NCBI GenBank assembly: GCA_045593005.1
Contig: JAZNVV010000038.1
Span: 1-64,000, forward strand
Reading direction: 5' to 3'
DNA length: 64,000 bases
Source of the DNA: UBA11475 sp045593005
GTDB taxonomy: Bacteria > Bacillota > Clostridia > Christensenellales > Borkfalkiaceae
Shown here: in pieces, positions 35,284-43,666 of the stretch
How positions within the stretch are numbered: the first letter of the stretch is position 1
Layout: each line of letters starts with the position of its first letter
Made by a program: the position numbers and the translations under genes
The notes under the pieces: model-generated
Databases searched by the model: none
The model's input: the letters and a program-made list of their open reading frames with translations, nothing else
Told to the model about the DNA's origin: nothing

Positions 35284-35538
35284 TTATTTAGCCTTTTCGA
35301 TGATTTCAGCTACTCTCCAGTTCTTATCCTTGGAAAGCTTTCTGGTTTCAACAATTAAAACCTTGTCGCCAACGCCACATGCGTTAAGTTCATCGTGTGC
35401 TTTGAATTTATGAGTCTTTTTAACCGTCTTTTTGTATAAAGGATGCTTGAATCTTTCTTCGATAGCAACTACTACCGTTTTATCCATTTTATCCGATACT
35501 ACAATACCGATTCTTTCTTTTCTTAAATTTCTTTCCAT
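35284..35538 (-). CDS. rpsQ: 30S ribosomal protein S17
   Basis: 84 residues, OB fold, primary binder of the 30S 5' domain. Contains RIGIVVSDKMDKTVVVAIEE and HPLYKKTVKKTHKFKAHDE. Confidence 0.99.
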   Translation of the reverse strand: MERNLRKERIGIVVSDKMDKTVVVAIEERFKHPLYKKTVKKTHKFKAHDELNACGVGDKVLIVETRKLSKDKNWRVAEIIEKAK

Positions 35539-35550
35539 ATTACACCTACC

Positions 35551-35754
35551 TTACGCCTTTAATTCTTTCTGACGGATAACCGTTTGAACACGTGCGATAT
35601 CCTTCTTGCAATTTCTTAAAGACACTGGATTTTCTAACTGTCCAGTAGCATGACGGAAACGGAGATTGAATAATTCTTCTTTGAGTTCCGAAAGTTTGGT
35701 GTTAAGTTCAGCAACTGATAAGTTCTGAAGTTCTTTAATTTCATTAACCTTCAT
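35551..35754 (-). CDS. rpmC: 50S ribosomal protein L29
   Basis: 67 residues, two-helix protein at the tunnel exit. Contains LKEELFNLRFRHATGQLENP. Its ATG overlaps the rplP stop codon by one base. Confidence 0.98.
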   Translation of the reverse strand: MKVNEIKELQNLSVAELNTKLSELKEELFNLRFRHATGQLENPVSLRNCKKDIARVQTVIRQKELKA

Positions 35755-36197
35755 TATTCTGCATCTCCTTCTGTTACGATTTCTTCAAGGTCGCTCTTTT
35801 TAACGAACTTTGTCTTAATTGGGAGCTTGTGCGCTGCAAGTCTCATAGCTTCTTTTGCTACTTCTTCAGATACACCAGCCATTTCGAACATTACTCTACC
35901 TGGCTTTACAACTGCTACCCAGTATTCTACAGAACCTTTACCACTACCCATACGGCTATCGGCAGGTTTCTTTGTGATAGGCTTGTGAGGGAAGATATCA
36001 ATCCATACCTGACCGCCTCTCTTAATAAATCTTGTCATAGCGATACGTGCTGCTTCAATCTGTCTGGAAGTAATCCAAGCAGGTTCTTGTGCAACAAGAC
36101 CGTATTCGCCGTAAGCAATCGTATTGCCCTTCGTGCACTTACCGGTCATTCTACCGCGATGAACTCTTCTTCTTTTAACTCTCTTTGGCATTAACAT
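35754..36197 (-). CDS. rplP: 50S ribosomal protein L16
   Basis: 147 residues. The family segments GRMTGKCTKGNTIAYGEYGL, PHKPITKKPADSRMGSGKGS and WVAVVKPGRVMFEMAGV are present. The frame begins MLMPKRVKRRR; the third codon (MPKRVKRR) is the usual start, so the true N-terminus could be two residues shorter. Confidence 0.98.
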   Translation of the reverse strand: MLMPKRVKRRRVHRGRMTGKCTKGNTIAYGEYGLVAQEPAWITSRQIEAARIAMTRFIKRGGQVWIDIFPHKPITKKPADSRMGSGKGSVEYWVAVVKPGRVMFEMAGVSEEVAKEAMRLAAHKLPIKTKFVKKSDLEEIVTEGDAE

Positions 36198-36199
36198 AA

Positions 36200-36868
36200 T
36201 TATGCTTGGCCTCCTTCAACACCTTTTTTAGTGCGTCCGCCGATAACTTCACCCTTATAAACCCAGGCTTTGATACCGATTACACCGAAAGTTGTATGCG
36301 CTTCAGCAAAACCGTAATCAATGTCTGCTCTTAAGGTTTGAAGTGGGATCGAACCTTCGTGGTGGCTTTCTGAACGTGCAATTTCTGCACCGTCAAGTCT
36401 GCCACTTACCATAACTTTAATACCTTTGATACCACATCTCATTGAGCGTGAAATTGACTGCTTCATAGCACGACGGAATGAAATTCTCTTTTCAAGTTGT
36501 GCTGCAATACCTTCTGCAACAAGTTGTGCATCAGCATCAGGTCTCTTAACTTCAACGATATTGATTGAAATTTGTTTGCTACCCGTAAGTTTTGCAACTG
36601 TTGCTTTAATAATTTCAATTTCAGCACCCTGCTTGCCGATAAGCACGCCTGGTCTGCCTGTATGAATTGTTATGATAAGTCTTTGTGCGGCACGTTCGAT
36701 AACGATTTTACTAATTGCCGCTTGATAATACTTTTTCTTTAACGCCGTACGGATGACGTAGTCTTCTTTAAGATACTTTGCAATGTCCTTTTTAGGAGCA
36801 AACCATTGCGTATCCCAATCTTTTATGACACCAACTCTTAAACCGTGTGGATTAACTTTCTGTCCCAT
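36200..36868 (-). CDS. rpsC: 30S ribosomal protein S3
   Basis: 222 residues. Begins MGQKVNPHGLRVGVIKDWDT, has the KH domain GRPGVLIGKQGAEIE, and the C-terminal segment GIKVMVSGRLDGAEIARSE. S3 forms part of the mRNA entry tunnel with S4 and S5. Confidence 0.99.
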   Translation of the reverse strand: MGQKVNPHGLRVGVIKDWDTQWFAPKKDIAKYLKEDYVIRTALKKKYYQAAISKIVIERAAQRLIITIHTGRPGVLIGKQGAEIEIIKATVAKLTGSKQISINIVEVKRPDADAQLVAEGIAAQLEKRISFRRAMKQSISRSMRCGIKGIKVMVSGRLDGAEIARSESHHEGSIPLQTLRADIDYGFAEAHTTFGVIGIKAWVYKGEVIGGRTKKGVEGGQA

Positions 36869-36880
36869 AATGTCCTCCTA

Positions 36881-37267
36881 CTATGCTCTTGCGTCTAAAA
36901 TCACGGTAATGTGACTTGTACGCTTTAAGATTCTGTATGCTCTGCCCTTTGATACAGGATTTACTCTCTTAAGAGTAGGGCCCTGATCTGCGAAACATTC
37001 AGCTACAAAAAGGTTGTCCTTGCTCATGCCGAGGTTGTGTTCAGCATTTGCTGCTGCAGACATAAGAACCTTTTTAATAGGGTCAGACGCCGATTTAGGT
37101 GTGTTGGTCAATATAGCAACTGCTTCAACGTAACTTTTTCCTCTGATAAGATTGAGAACGATTCTTACCTTGTATGGAGAAATTCTAACGTGTTTAGCGA
37201 TAGCCATAGGTCTTTTATCTTTATTTTCTGCGATTTTAAGAGCTTTTTCTCTTTGATTTGTAGCCAT
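36881..37267 (-). CDS. rplV: 50S ribosomal protein L22
   Basis: 128 residues from the ATG at 37265-37267, which has AGGAGG 6 nt upstream. The frame extends 25 codons further into rpsS, but that start would lie inside the neighbour and has no ribosome binding site. Contains AKHVRISPYKVRIVLNLIRG and the long loop GPTLKRVNPVSKGRAYRI that lines the peptide exit tunnel. Confidence 0.98.
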   Translation of the reverse strand: MATNQREKALKIAENKDKRPMAIAKHVRISPYKVRIVLNLIRGKSYVEAVAILTNTPKSASDPIKKVLMSAAANAEHNLGMSKDNLFVAECFADQGPTLKRVNPVSKGRAYRILKRTSHITVILDARA

Positions 37268-37277
37268 TATTGACCTC

Positions 37278-37556
37278 CTATCTTGCCGAAGTCGTTTTAG
37301 CGCCAGCGTGTCCCTTAAACGTTCTCGTAGGGGCAAATTCACCGAGCTTGCAACCGACCATATCTTCTGTTACGTATACTGGAACGTGCTTTCTGCCGTC
37401 GTATACTGCAATGGTGTGACCAACCATTTCTGGGAAAATAGTAGATGATCTTGACCATGTTTTTAATACTTTCTTTTCATTTTTTTCGTTGAGTTCAACA
37501 ATTCTCTTTAAAAGTCTGGCTTCCACGTATGGGCCTTTTTTAACACTTCTTGACAC
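37278..37556 (-). CDS. rpsS: 30S ribosomal protein S19
   Basis: 92 residues. Begins MSRSVKKGPYVEARLLKRI and contains WSRSSTIFPEMVGHTIAVYD and KLGEFAPTRTFKGH, the standard S19 signature. Located in the 30S head. Confidence 0.99.
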   Translation of the reverse strand: MSRSVKKGPYVEARLLKRIVELNEKNEKKVLKTWSRSSTIFPEMVGHTIAVYDGRKHVPVYVTEDMVGCKLGEFAPTRTFKGHAGAKTTSAR

Positions 37557-37569
37557 AGTACTATCCTCC

Positions 37570-38397
37570 TTAATTTATTCTTGAAATAATCATCTTTGAA
37601 GATGCTTTCTTACGCTTTCTTGTCTTGTAACCAAGAGCAGGTTTACCCCAAGGTGTGAGTGGGCCTGGATGACCGATAGGTGATTTACCTTCACCACCAC
37701 CGTGTGGGTGATCGCATGGGTTCATAACTACACCACGAACGGTAGGACGTACGCCCATATGACGTGTCTTACCAGCTTTACCTATTCTGATAATTTCGTG
37801 TTCTAAGTTACCAACTTGACCGATTGTTGCCTTACATGCTAAAAGAATATATCTCATTTCGCCTGATGGCATTTTAATCGTTGCATACTTGCCTTCTTTA
37901 GCCATAAGCTGTGCAGCCATACCTGCTGAACGAGCGATTTGACCACCTTTGCCAGGTTGCATTTCAATATTGTGAACCATTGTACCTACAGGGATATTTG
38001 CAAGTGGAAGTGCGTTACCAACCTTGATATCTGCTTCAGTACTTGAAATGATTTTGTCGCCAACGTTTAAGCCTACAGGTGCTAAAATGTATCTTTTAGC
38101 GCCGTCTGCATAACAAACGAGTGCGATATTTGCGCTTCTGTTTGGATCGTATTCGATCGTCTTAACAGTAGCAGGAATATCTACCTTATCTCTCTTGAAG
38201 TCGATAATACGGTATTTACGCTTGTTACCACCACCGATATGTCTTACGGTAATACGGCCTGATGCGTTTCTACCACCACTCTTTCTCTGATCTTCGAGAA
38301 GAGATCTTTCTGGTTTTGTAGCCGTGATTTCGTCATAAGCGTGTACAGTCATAAAACGACGCGCTGCCGAAGTCGGCTTATATCTCTTAACTGCCAT
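37570..38397 (-). CDS. rplB: 50S ribosomal protein L2
   Basis: 275 residues. Has the GRNASGRITVRHIGGGNKR start and the C-terminal signature GVVMNPCDHPHGGGEGKSP containing the conserved His needed for peptidyl transferase assembly. Confidence 0.99.
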   Translation of the reverse strand: MAVKRYKPTSAARRFMTVHAYDEITATKPERSLLEDQRKSGGRNASGRITVRHIGGGNKRKYRIIDFKRDKVDIPATVKTIEYDPNRSANIALVCYADGAKRYILAPVGLNVGDKIISSTEADIKVGNALPLANIPVGTMVHNIEMQPGKGGQIARSAGMAAQLMAKEGKYATIKMPSGEMRYILLACKATIGQVGNLEHEIIRIGKAGKTRHMGVRPTVRGVVMNPCDHPHGGGEGKSPIGHPGPLTPWGKPALGYKTRKRKKASSKMIISRIN

Positions 38398-38415
38398 TGT
38401 ATGTTCCTCCGTTGA

Positions 38416-38706
38416 TTAAGATAAGGAATCGAAGAATTCGATTGATTTGCTATCTTTTTTAAGTTGAACGATAGCCTTCTTGTAAGATGGTGTAAGACCT
38501 TGGTGCATACCCATTCTCTTCCACTTGCCATCTACGTTAGCGGTGTTTACGCTTTCTACCTTTACACCGAAAATCTGTTCGATTGCGAGTTTGATTTCCG
38601 TTTTGTTAGCAGATTTAGCAACCTCGAAAGTGTATTTCTTGTCAGCAATACCTGCATAGCTCTTTTCTGAAAGGATAGGTCTGATAATAATGTCATGTGT
38701 TTTCAT
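38416..38706 (-). CDS. rplW: 50S ribosomal protein L23
   Basis: 96 residues; docking site for trigger factor and SRP at the tunnel exit. Contains IIRPILSEKSYAGIADKKYT and FGVKVESVNTANVDGKWKR. Start overlaps the rplD stop by one base. Confidence 0.98.
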   Translation of the reverse strand: MKTHDIIIRPILSEKSYAGIADKKYTFEVAKSANKTEIKLAIEQIFGVKVESVNTANVDGKWKRMGMHQGLTPSYKKAIVQLKKDSKSIEFFDSLS

Positions 38707-39329
38707 TATACTTCGTAAGCCTCCTCAATCTTCTTAACGGCTTCAGCTGTGATAACTACTTTCGCATTTTTAACGATATCGTAAGTGTTGATCTGTTCTA
38801 CTGGAATAGTGCTGATTGCCTGTACGTTTGCGCTTGCTCTTAATACGTTTACGTCTGCGTTATCCATTACGAATAATACAGTCTTTTCTAAACCAAACGC
38901 TTTAAGGAATGAAACCATTTCCTTTGTTTTGCCGTTTTCTGCTTTAAGAGCGTCTACGAAAATAACTTCGTTATCTCTAATCTTTTGTGAAAGAGCAGAG
39001 AACATAGCAACTCTTTTTGCAGTAAGATTCATCTTTTTAGAGAAATCTCTTGATTTTGGTGCGAATACCACGCCACCGTGAATCCATTGTGGAGAACGGA
39101 TTGAACCTTGACGAGCACGGCCCGTACCCTTTTGTCTCCAAGGCTTAATGCCACCACCTCTTACTTCGCTTCTTGTAAGAGTGCTCTTTGTGCCTTGTCT
39201 TTCATTAGCAAGTCTAGTTACGATTGCTTGATGAATAACTGCTTCGTTGTATTCGATATCGAACAACTGGTCGTTTAAGGTTAATTCGCCAACTTCTTTG
39301 GCGCTCATATCAAATAATTTTACCTGCAT
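38706..39329 (-). CDS. rplD: 50S ribosomal protein L4
   Basis: 207 residues. The tunnel-lining loop GTKSTLTRSEVRGGGIKPWR followed by QKGTGRARQGSIRSPQW is intact. In several bacteria L4 represses its own operon through the S10 leader; a long leader exists here upstream of rpsJ. Confidence 0.99.
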   Translation of the reverse strand: MQVKLFDMSAKEVGELTLNDQLFDIEYNEAVIHQAIVTRLANERQGTKSTLTRSEVRGGGIKPWRQKGTGRARQGSIRSPQWIHGGVVFAPKSRDFSKKMNLTAKRVAMFSALSQKIRDNEVIFVDALKAENGKTKEMVSFLKAFGLEKTVLFVMDNADVNVLRASANVQAISTIPVEQINTYDIVKNAKVVITAEAVKKIEEAYEV

Positions 39330-39340
39330 AGTCGTTCTCC

Positions 39341-39970
39341 TTATTTAACTGTTGCTCTTACCGTAACAATGCCTTTTACAGGACCTGGTATAGCGCCCTT
39401 GATTAAAAGTGCATTTCTTTCTACGTCGACTTTTACAATTTCAAGGTTTTGAACTGTTACTTGTTCATGACCGTATTGACCAGCCATCTTCTTACCCTTG
39501 AATACTCTTGATGGGCTTGAGTTAGCGCCCATAGAACCTACGGATCTGTGTACAGGGCCTACACCGTGAGTTTCTTTAAGACGGTGGTTGTTCCATCTCT
39601 TAATTACACCCGTGTAACCGTGACCTTTTGTGATACCCGTTACGTCTACCTTGTCACCGTCTGCGAAAACTGATACGGTAACGTCTTTGCCTACTTCATA
39701 ATCAGCAACGTCGGAAACTCTAAATTCCTTTAATTGCTTTTGTGGTTTAACACCAGCCTTTTTAAACTGACCGAGTTGTGGCTTTGATAAGTTCTTTTCA
39801 GCCGTTTCGTCAAAACCAAGTTTAACTGCTGTGTAACCGTCTTTTTCTGCCGTCTTAATTTGAACGACAGGACACGGACCTGCTTCTACAACGGTTACTG
39901 GAATAACCTTACCGTCTGCAGAGAAGAGTTGTGTCATACCTAATTTTTTACCAATGATTGCTTTATTCAT
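39341..39970 (-). CDS. rplC: 50S ribosomal protein L3
   Basis: 209 residues. Begins AIIGKKLGMTQLFSADGKVI and contains the signature GVGPVHRSVGSMGANSSPSR near the peptidyl transferase centre, followed by FKGKKMAGQYGHEQVT. Separated from rpsJ by 173 nt of structured sequence; AGGAGG lies about 11 nt upstream of its ATG. Confidence 0.99.
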   Translation of the reverse strand: MNKAIIGKKLGMTQLFSADGKVIPVTVVEAGPCPVVQIKTAEKDGYTAVKLGFDETAEKNLSKPQLGQFKKAGVKPQKQLKEFRVSDVADYEVGKDVTVSVFADGDKVDVTGITKGHGYTGVIKRWNNHRLKETHGVGPVHRSVGSMGANSSPSRVFKGKKMAGQYGHEQVTVQNLEIVKVDVERNALLIKGAIPGPVKGIVTVRATVK

Positions 39971-40143
39971 AGATAAAGTTCACCCTCCTGAATATTGATA
40001 TTCTTTTCTTTTTTGTTTGCGCTTATTAAGGTAAGCGCTTGCCTTCTAACCGAAGTTTGCTGTGTGTCGGTTATATATTATATAATAATGTTTATGCGGC
40101 TAACCGCCTATCGGTACGGGTTTTGTACCGTTTTTGCCTTAAA
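39971..40143 (-). ncRNA. Multi-hairpin interval between rpsJ and rplC
   Basis: On the minus strand four successive stems can form: CGGTAC/GTACCG (40112-40130), GCGG/CCGC, AACCGA/TCGGTT and GCGCTTA/TAAGCGC. A TATAAT (40077-40082) is present without a good -35 box. The usual rpsJ-rplC gap in this operon type is short, so this looks like an inserted regulatory leader for L3-L4 and the genes behind. Confidence 0.45.
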
Positions 40144-40443
40144 TTAAAGCTTGATTTTGATATCTACGCCTGCTGGTAAGTGAATGCTGTCTAATAACTT
40201 CACGTTTGGCGAATAGATGTCGATAAGTCTCTTGTGTGTTCTGATTTCGAACTGTTCACGACTGTCTTTATATTTGTGTGGTGATCTTAAAATTGTCACT
40301 ACTTCCTTTTCCGTAGGAAGTGGAATAGGACCTGAAATTTTTGCGCCTGCTTTCTTCATTGTTTCAACAATTCTTGCTGCAGCTTGGTCTACCATGTCGT
40401 GGTCGTAAGAAACGAGTTTAATTCTGATTTTCTGACTTGCCAT
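40144..40443 (-). CDS. rpsJ: 30S ribosomal protein S10
   Basis: 99 residues, first gene of the ribosomal super-operon. Contains IRIKLVSYDHDMVDQAAARI and GPIPLPTEKEVVTILRSPHK with the tail HKRLIDIY. S10 also acts in transcription antitermination with NusB. GGAGAG precedes the ATG. The promoter lies about 250 nt upstream. Confidence 0.99.
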   Translation of the reverse strand: MASQKIRIKLVSYDHDMVDQAAARIVETMKKAGAKISGPIPLPTEKEVVTILRSPHKYKDSREQFEIRTHKRLIDIYSPNVKLLDSIHLPAGVDIKIKL

Positions 40444-40692
40444 TTGTTCTCTCCTTTTTTATACTAACGTTTTTTGTGTAAACTGTGCCGTGTGTGTCGC
40501 AAGGGTTACAATAAAAAAATCATCCGCCGATACTTAAACTTTTTTAAGTCGCTGCGAATGACCGCTACCCTTTATACGAAGTTAGTCGCAGTGGTCAAGC
40601 CACCACAATTGTCGCCCAAAATTATCTACCACCCTATTTTTTGGCAGTTTAAAGTAACTTTTGGGGTCAAACCCATTTCACACAGCCTACAC
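40444..40692 (-). ncRNA. Long structured leader of the S10-spc-alpha operon
   Basis: About 245 nt between the consensus promoter and rpsJ. Stems on the minus strand include ACTTAAA/TTTAAGT (7 bp, 4-nt loop), TGCGA/TCGCA enclosing about 30 nt, and GTGG/CCAC. No intrinsic terminator is visible in it. It has the place and size expected for an autogenous ribosomal-protein leader, such as the L4-bound S10 leader of other bacteria, but I could not match it to a known family. Confidence 0.5.
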
Positions 40693-40721
40693 ATTATACA
40701 TAATTAAAATTCATAAGTCAA
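40693..40721 (-). promoter_or_regulatory. Sigma-A promoter of the S10-spc-alpha operon
   Basis: Minus strand: TTGACT (40716-40721), 17-nt spacer, perfect TATAAT (40693-40698). It is the only strong promoter seen for the following 31 genes. Confidence 0.85.
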
Positions 40722-40822
40722 ATGTTTTTCACCTATTTTTAAAACTTTTTTAAAATATTTTTTTGTGTCAAAAATCGCAAGTTTTATCTGCTGATTTTTA
40801 CGATTTTTAGTATATGTGTTTA

Positions 40823-40872
40823 CAAAAAATAAAGACGGGCAAAAACCTCTATATATAGGGTTATTGCCCGTC
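40823..40872 (-). terminator. Intrinsic terminator after the 40913 gene
   Basis: Stem GACGGGCAA/TTGCCCGTC (40834-40842 with 40864-40872), then TTTATTTTTT on the minus strand. It insulates the S10 promoter from the zinc-ribbon cluster. Confidence 0.85.
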
Positions 40873-40912
40873 AAAAAAACTAAATGTTGCGTTAAAAAAA
40901 AATTAAAAAATT

Positions 40913-42004
40913 TTACAAATAAATTATTAACATTGCTATTCCAACTAGCAAAGCCGTTAAAAACGTAGCAAAGCCACCGACTCTTATCGGGGACAACGGA
41001 TATTTACCCGTAGAAACGCCATTTACACCATTAGAAACAAAATTGTAAACCTTTTTTCCGTATTTATAGTTGCCTACGTATACAGGCACTAGAGTATATT
41101 TATACGTAACACCCGAGTGAGAAGTATTTACGTTAAGATATGCAACTACGTCGTGGTGATATTGCGATAAAATTTCCCTTCTTAAAACGTCGTCAACGTT
41201 CTGCCTTGCCTCTTGCCAACATTCATCAATAGTCCTTTCGTTTCTGTAAGCCATAAAACCAAAAAGATAGCTATCGTCGTAAACTCTGTTGTTATCGGCT
41301 GAATATCCACCTAACTTATTAAGCGATTTTTGATCTAATTTGCTTGCCGCCGTTATAGTAACGTCGTCGAAGAACCTATTAAAAGTTCCACTTATGTAAC
41401 GCCATTCCGTCCAAGTTTCCGTGCGCCTATTCTTTCCCGAACCGACCGTCCTTGTCCTCCTAATACCTATCTTGCCGTCGTAAACGGAAGACGTATCGGT
41501 ATCAAAAGTAAAACAAGGCATATACACGCCCGAAAGTTTTTCAGGCGAAAATGTCTTTTTGAACTTTCTTGGCGCAAAAAACTTTTTCTTTGCCCACTTT
41601 TTTAAGTTAATAGTGGCAGATTCCCTATCTACACAAAACGGAACTACTACGTTTGGCTTTAATCCGACGTGTTCTTCCGTAGGTAAAACGTGGGGCGTCC
41701 CACAAAACGGGCAACTTGATGCCGTTTCCGTCTTTTCAAGAACAACTTGCGCCCCACAATTTGAGCATGCAAAAACTTTGGCACTATCGTCCCAACTGTT
41801 CATTTCCGTCACAAACGCAGTCCTAATGTCAAGTTCCCTATAATTTGTGTTTTGCGTAAAACCAACTTCCGTATCACAATATTCACAATAAAGTTTTTGC
41901 GTATTTGGATTGAATTTAAGGTTATTACCACAATTAGGACATTTTTCGTGTTCGGCTTTAATTTCTTTTTTCACCTGGTCGTCAAAAAAATTCATTTCAC
42001 TCAT
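40913..42004 (-). CDS. Zinc-ribbon membrane protein of unknown function
   Basis: 363 residues. Two N-terminal zinc ribbons can be read: CPNCG..CEYC (about 22-43) and CSNCG..CPFCG (about 79-98). A long soluble domain contains RTRTVGSGKNRRTETWTEWR. One C-terminal membrane helix ends the protein (FATFLTALLVGIAMLIIYL). It is often annotated as a TFIIB-type zinc-ribbon protein, but no transcription role is implied; the membrane anchor suggests otherwise. It is last in a cluster with a DUF1858 protein and an SPFH protein that also carries zinc ribbons. Confidence 0.75.
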   Translation of the reverse strand: MSEMNFFDDQVKKEIKAEHEKCPNCGNNLKFNPNTQKLYCEYCDTEVGFTQNTNYRELDIRTAFVTEMNSWDDSAKVFACSNCGAQVVLEKTETASSCPFCGTPHVLPTEEHVGLKPNVVVPFCVDRESATINLKKWAKKKFFAPRKFKKTFSPEKLSGVYMPCFTFDTDTSSVYDGKIGIRRTRTVGSGKNRRTETWTEWRYISGTFNRFFDDVTITAASKLDQKSLNKLGGYSADNNRVYDDSYLFGFMAYRNERTIDECWQEARQNVDDVLRREILSQYHHDVVAYLNVNTSHSGVTYKYTLVPVYVGNYKYGKKVYNFVSNGVNGVSTGKYPLSPIRVGGFATFLTALLVGIAMLIIYL

Positions 42005-42012
42005 GATGAATA

Positions 42013-42210
42013 TTATTCAATATTATTAAGATCTTCAAGCATTTTTTCAAGGTCAGCCCCGTGAACGTTCGCTGCTTCGCCAACTGTTTCGCCGTGGGCA
42101 AGCGCACAACCTAAACAATGCATGCCGTAAGACATAAGAATTTCCCCTGCGTTTGGGTTAATTTCGAGTGCGTCGAAGATTTTTGTGTCTGCTGTAATTT
42201 TCTTTTCCAT
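42013..42210 (-). CDS. DUF1858-family protein
   Basis: A 65-residue helical protein. The family pattern is clear: ADTKIFDALEINPNAGEILM followed by the two-cysteine motif HCLGC. DUF1858 domains are thought to handle disulfides or bind small cofactors, and are found alone or fused to hybrid-cluster and other redox proteins; the function of the single-domain form is not established. AGGAGAG lies before the ATG. It starts 83 nt after the SPFH gene and ends 8 nt before the zinc-ribbon gene. Confidence 0.85.
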   Translation of the reverse strand: MEKKITADTKIFDALEINPNAGEILMSYGMHCLGCALAHGETVGEAANVHGADLEKMLEDLNNIE

Positions 42211-42292
42211 AATTTCTCTCCTAATTTATAGTTTTTCTATTATTTTATAAACTATTCCACGCTATCGCGCTTATAATATTTATTATTGTTTA

Positions 42293-43333
42293 TTAAAGTT
42301 TTGTACCACATTCTGGACAGAATTTAGCGCCCGAAGATATTTCTGCACCACATTCTGGGCAAAATCTTTTAACGTTTAACTTTTGCCCACATTCTGGACA
42401 GAATTTAGCATCTGACGGAACGGTTGCCCCACAAGCGCATTTTCCACCTGAAATTTTAGCCTGTTTAGACGTGTCTTTTGCATCTTTCATAGCGTCGGCA
42501 AAAATTTGTCCCATGCCTGCGCCCATGCCCATGCCTACGCCTGCGCCCATAAAGCCACCCCCGACACCTGGGTTTTTAGCGGCATTTTTCATTGCGTCGG
42601 CTGCGGCAACCTTCATCATTGTACCAGTAGCGTCGGATAAAATACCGTAACCACTTCTTTCATCAATTCTCTTTTCAACCTCTGCTGGAAGAGAAAGATT
42701 TTCAATCATAAGATTGACAAGTTTTAAGCCAAGTTCTTTGAATTTTGTTTGAACGTTCGCCTGAATTATCTGATTAAATTCAAGCGTATTAGCAGCCATA
42801 TCAAGTACGGAAATACGACTTTCGCCGATAGCGTCGGTAATATAAGATACAAGCATAGATTTAAGCCAGCCTACAATATCTTCCGTTACAAACGACGAGT
42901 TCGTGCCAAAAAGTTCTTTTAAGAAAATTTCAACGTCGTCAACTTTAAACGAATATGAACCAAAACCCTTTACCCTAACCATACCAAATTCTGGATCGCG
43001 AATAATTATAGGATTAGACGTCCCCCACTTCATATTAGTGAACTGCTTAACGTTTACGTAATAGATATCACAAGTAATAGGCGTTTGGAAACCATATCTC
43101 CAACCGGCTAATTTTGATAGGATAGGAAAAATATCCGTACCTAAATCGTACGTGCCTGCAGGGAAAATATCACAAATTTGCCCCTTATGTACAAAAACAG
43201 CTTCTTGCGATTCTCTAACCACAAGTTTACTCTTATTATTAAGTTCTCTACCACCTTTATCAAGTGGATATTTATAAACTAATGTATTTTTACTATTGTC
43301 AGACCATTCGATTATCCTTGAAAATAATGCCAT
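42293..43333 (-). CDS. SPFH-domain protein with C-terminal zinc ribbons (YdjI-like)
   Basis: 346 residues from the ATG at 43331-43333, which has GGGGGA 4 nt upstream; the frame opens nine codons earlier without a ribosome binding site. Residues about 20-240 form an SPFH/Band-7-like domain (KLVVRESQEAVFVHKGQI near the start). A Gly/Met/Ala-rich linker (GGGFMGAGVGMGMGAGMG) follows, then two or three zinc ribbons with CACGA, CPECG and CPECG. The architecture is the same as Bacillus YdjI, which acts in membrane stress and PspA-type responses. First gene of the three-gene cluster. Confidence 0.85.
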   Translation of the reverse strand: MALFSRIIEWSDNSKNTLVYKYPLDKGGRELNNKSKLVVRESQEAVFVHKGQICDIFPAGTYDLGTDIFPILSKLAGWRYGFQTPITCDIYYVNVKQFTNMKWGTSNPIIIRDPEFGMVRVKGFGSYSFKVDDVEIFLKELFGTNSSFVTEDIVGWLKSMLVSYITDAIGESRISVLDMAANTLEFNQIIQANVQTKFKELGLKLVNLMIENLSLPAEVEKRIDERSGYGILSDATGTMMKVAAADAMKNAAKNPGVGGGFMGAGVGMGMGAGMGQIFADAMKDAKDTSKQAKISGGKCACGATVPSDAKFCPECGQKLNVKRFCPECGAEISSGAKFCPECGTKL

Positions 43334-43404
43334 AGTGTCCCCCTTCGTATTGCAAATCAACGCAATTTAACGTTATTTATGCAAATTTATATTTTTATTT
43401 TATA

Positions 43405-43433
43405 ATTATACAATATAATTGTTTTTTTTGCAA
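43405..43433 (-). promoter_or_regulatory. Sigma-A promoter of the SPFH/zinc-ribbon cluster
   Basis: Minus strand: TTGCAA (43428-43433), 17-nt spacer, perfect TATAAT (43405-43410). Leader about 65 nt. Confidence 0.75.
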
Positions 43434-43462
43434 TATTTAAAATAAATTTTTTGCTCATTCCA

Positions 43463-43491
43463 TTTACTTTTATCTTTTTTATTGTTATACT
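43463..43491 (+). promoter_or_regulatory. Promoter of the tRNA-Gly/tRNA-Leu unit
   Basis: TTTACT (43463-43468), 17-nt spacer, TATACT (43486-43491), 17 nt before the first tRNA. Back to back with the SPFH promoter. Confidence 0.7.
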
Positions 43492-43508
43492 GTTAGGGAT
43501 TTTAATAT

Positions 43509-43582
43509 GCAGGTGTAATTTAATGGTAAAATGGCTGCTTCCCAAGCAGCATTCGAGGGTTCGATTCCCTTCACCTGCTCCA
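43509..43582 (+). tRNA. tRNA-Gly (anticodon CCC)
   Basis: 74 nt with encoded CCA. Acceptor arm GCAGGTG/CACCTGC with discriminator T. Anticodon stem GCTGC/GCAGC with loop TTCCCAA, so the anticodon is CCC, reading GGG codons. The T arm has GGTTCGATTCC. Confidence 0.95.
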
Positions 43583-43583
43583 C

Positions 43584-43666
43584 GTGGATATGGCGAAATT
43601 GGCAGACGCGTAGGTCTCAGACTCCTATGGGCAACCTTGCAGGTTCAAGTCCTGTTATCCACACCA
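43584..43666 (+). tRNA. tRNA-Leu (anticodon CAG)
   Basis: 83 nt with encoded CCA. Acceptor arm GTGGATA/TATCCAC, discriminator A, anticodon loop CTCAGAC giving CAG. A variable arm between anticodon and T arms fits tRNA-Leu. The T arm has GGTTCAAGTCC. It starts 1 nt after tRNA-Gly, so both come from one transcript. Confidence 0.94.

Noticed and set aside
37268..37342. Longer L22 start, 25 codons upstream
   Set aside because: It lies within rpsS and has no ribosome binding site, whereas AGGAGG marks the inner ATG.
40444..40912. A gene in the 469-nt gap upstream of rpsJ
   Set aside because: No frame with start, ribosome binding site and protein-like composition; the gap is accounted for by the leader, the promoter and a terminator.
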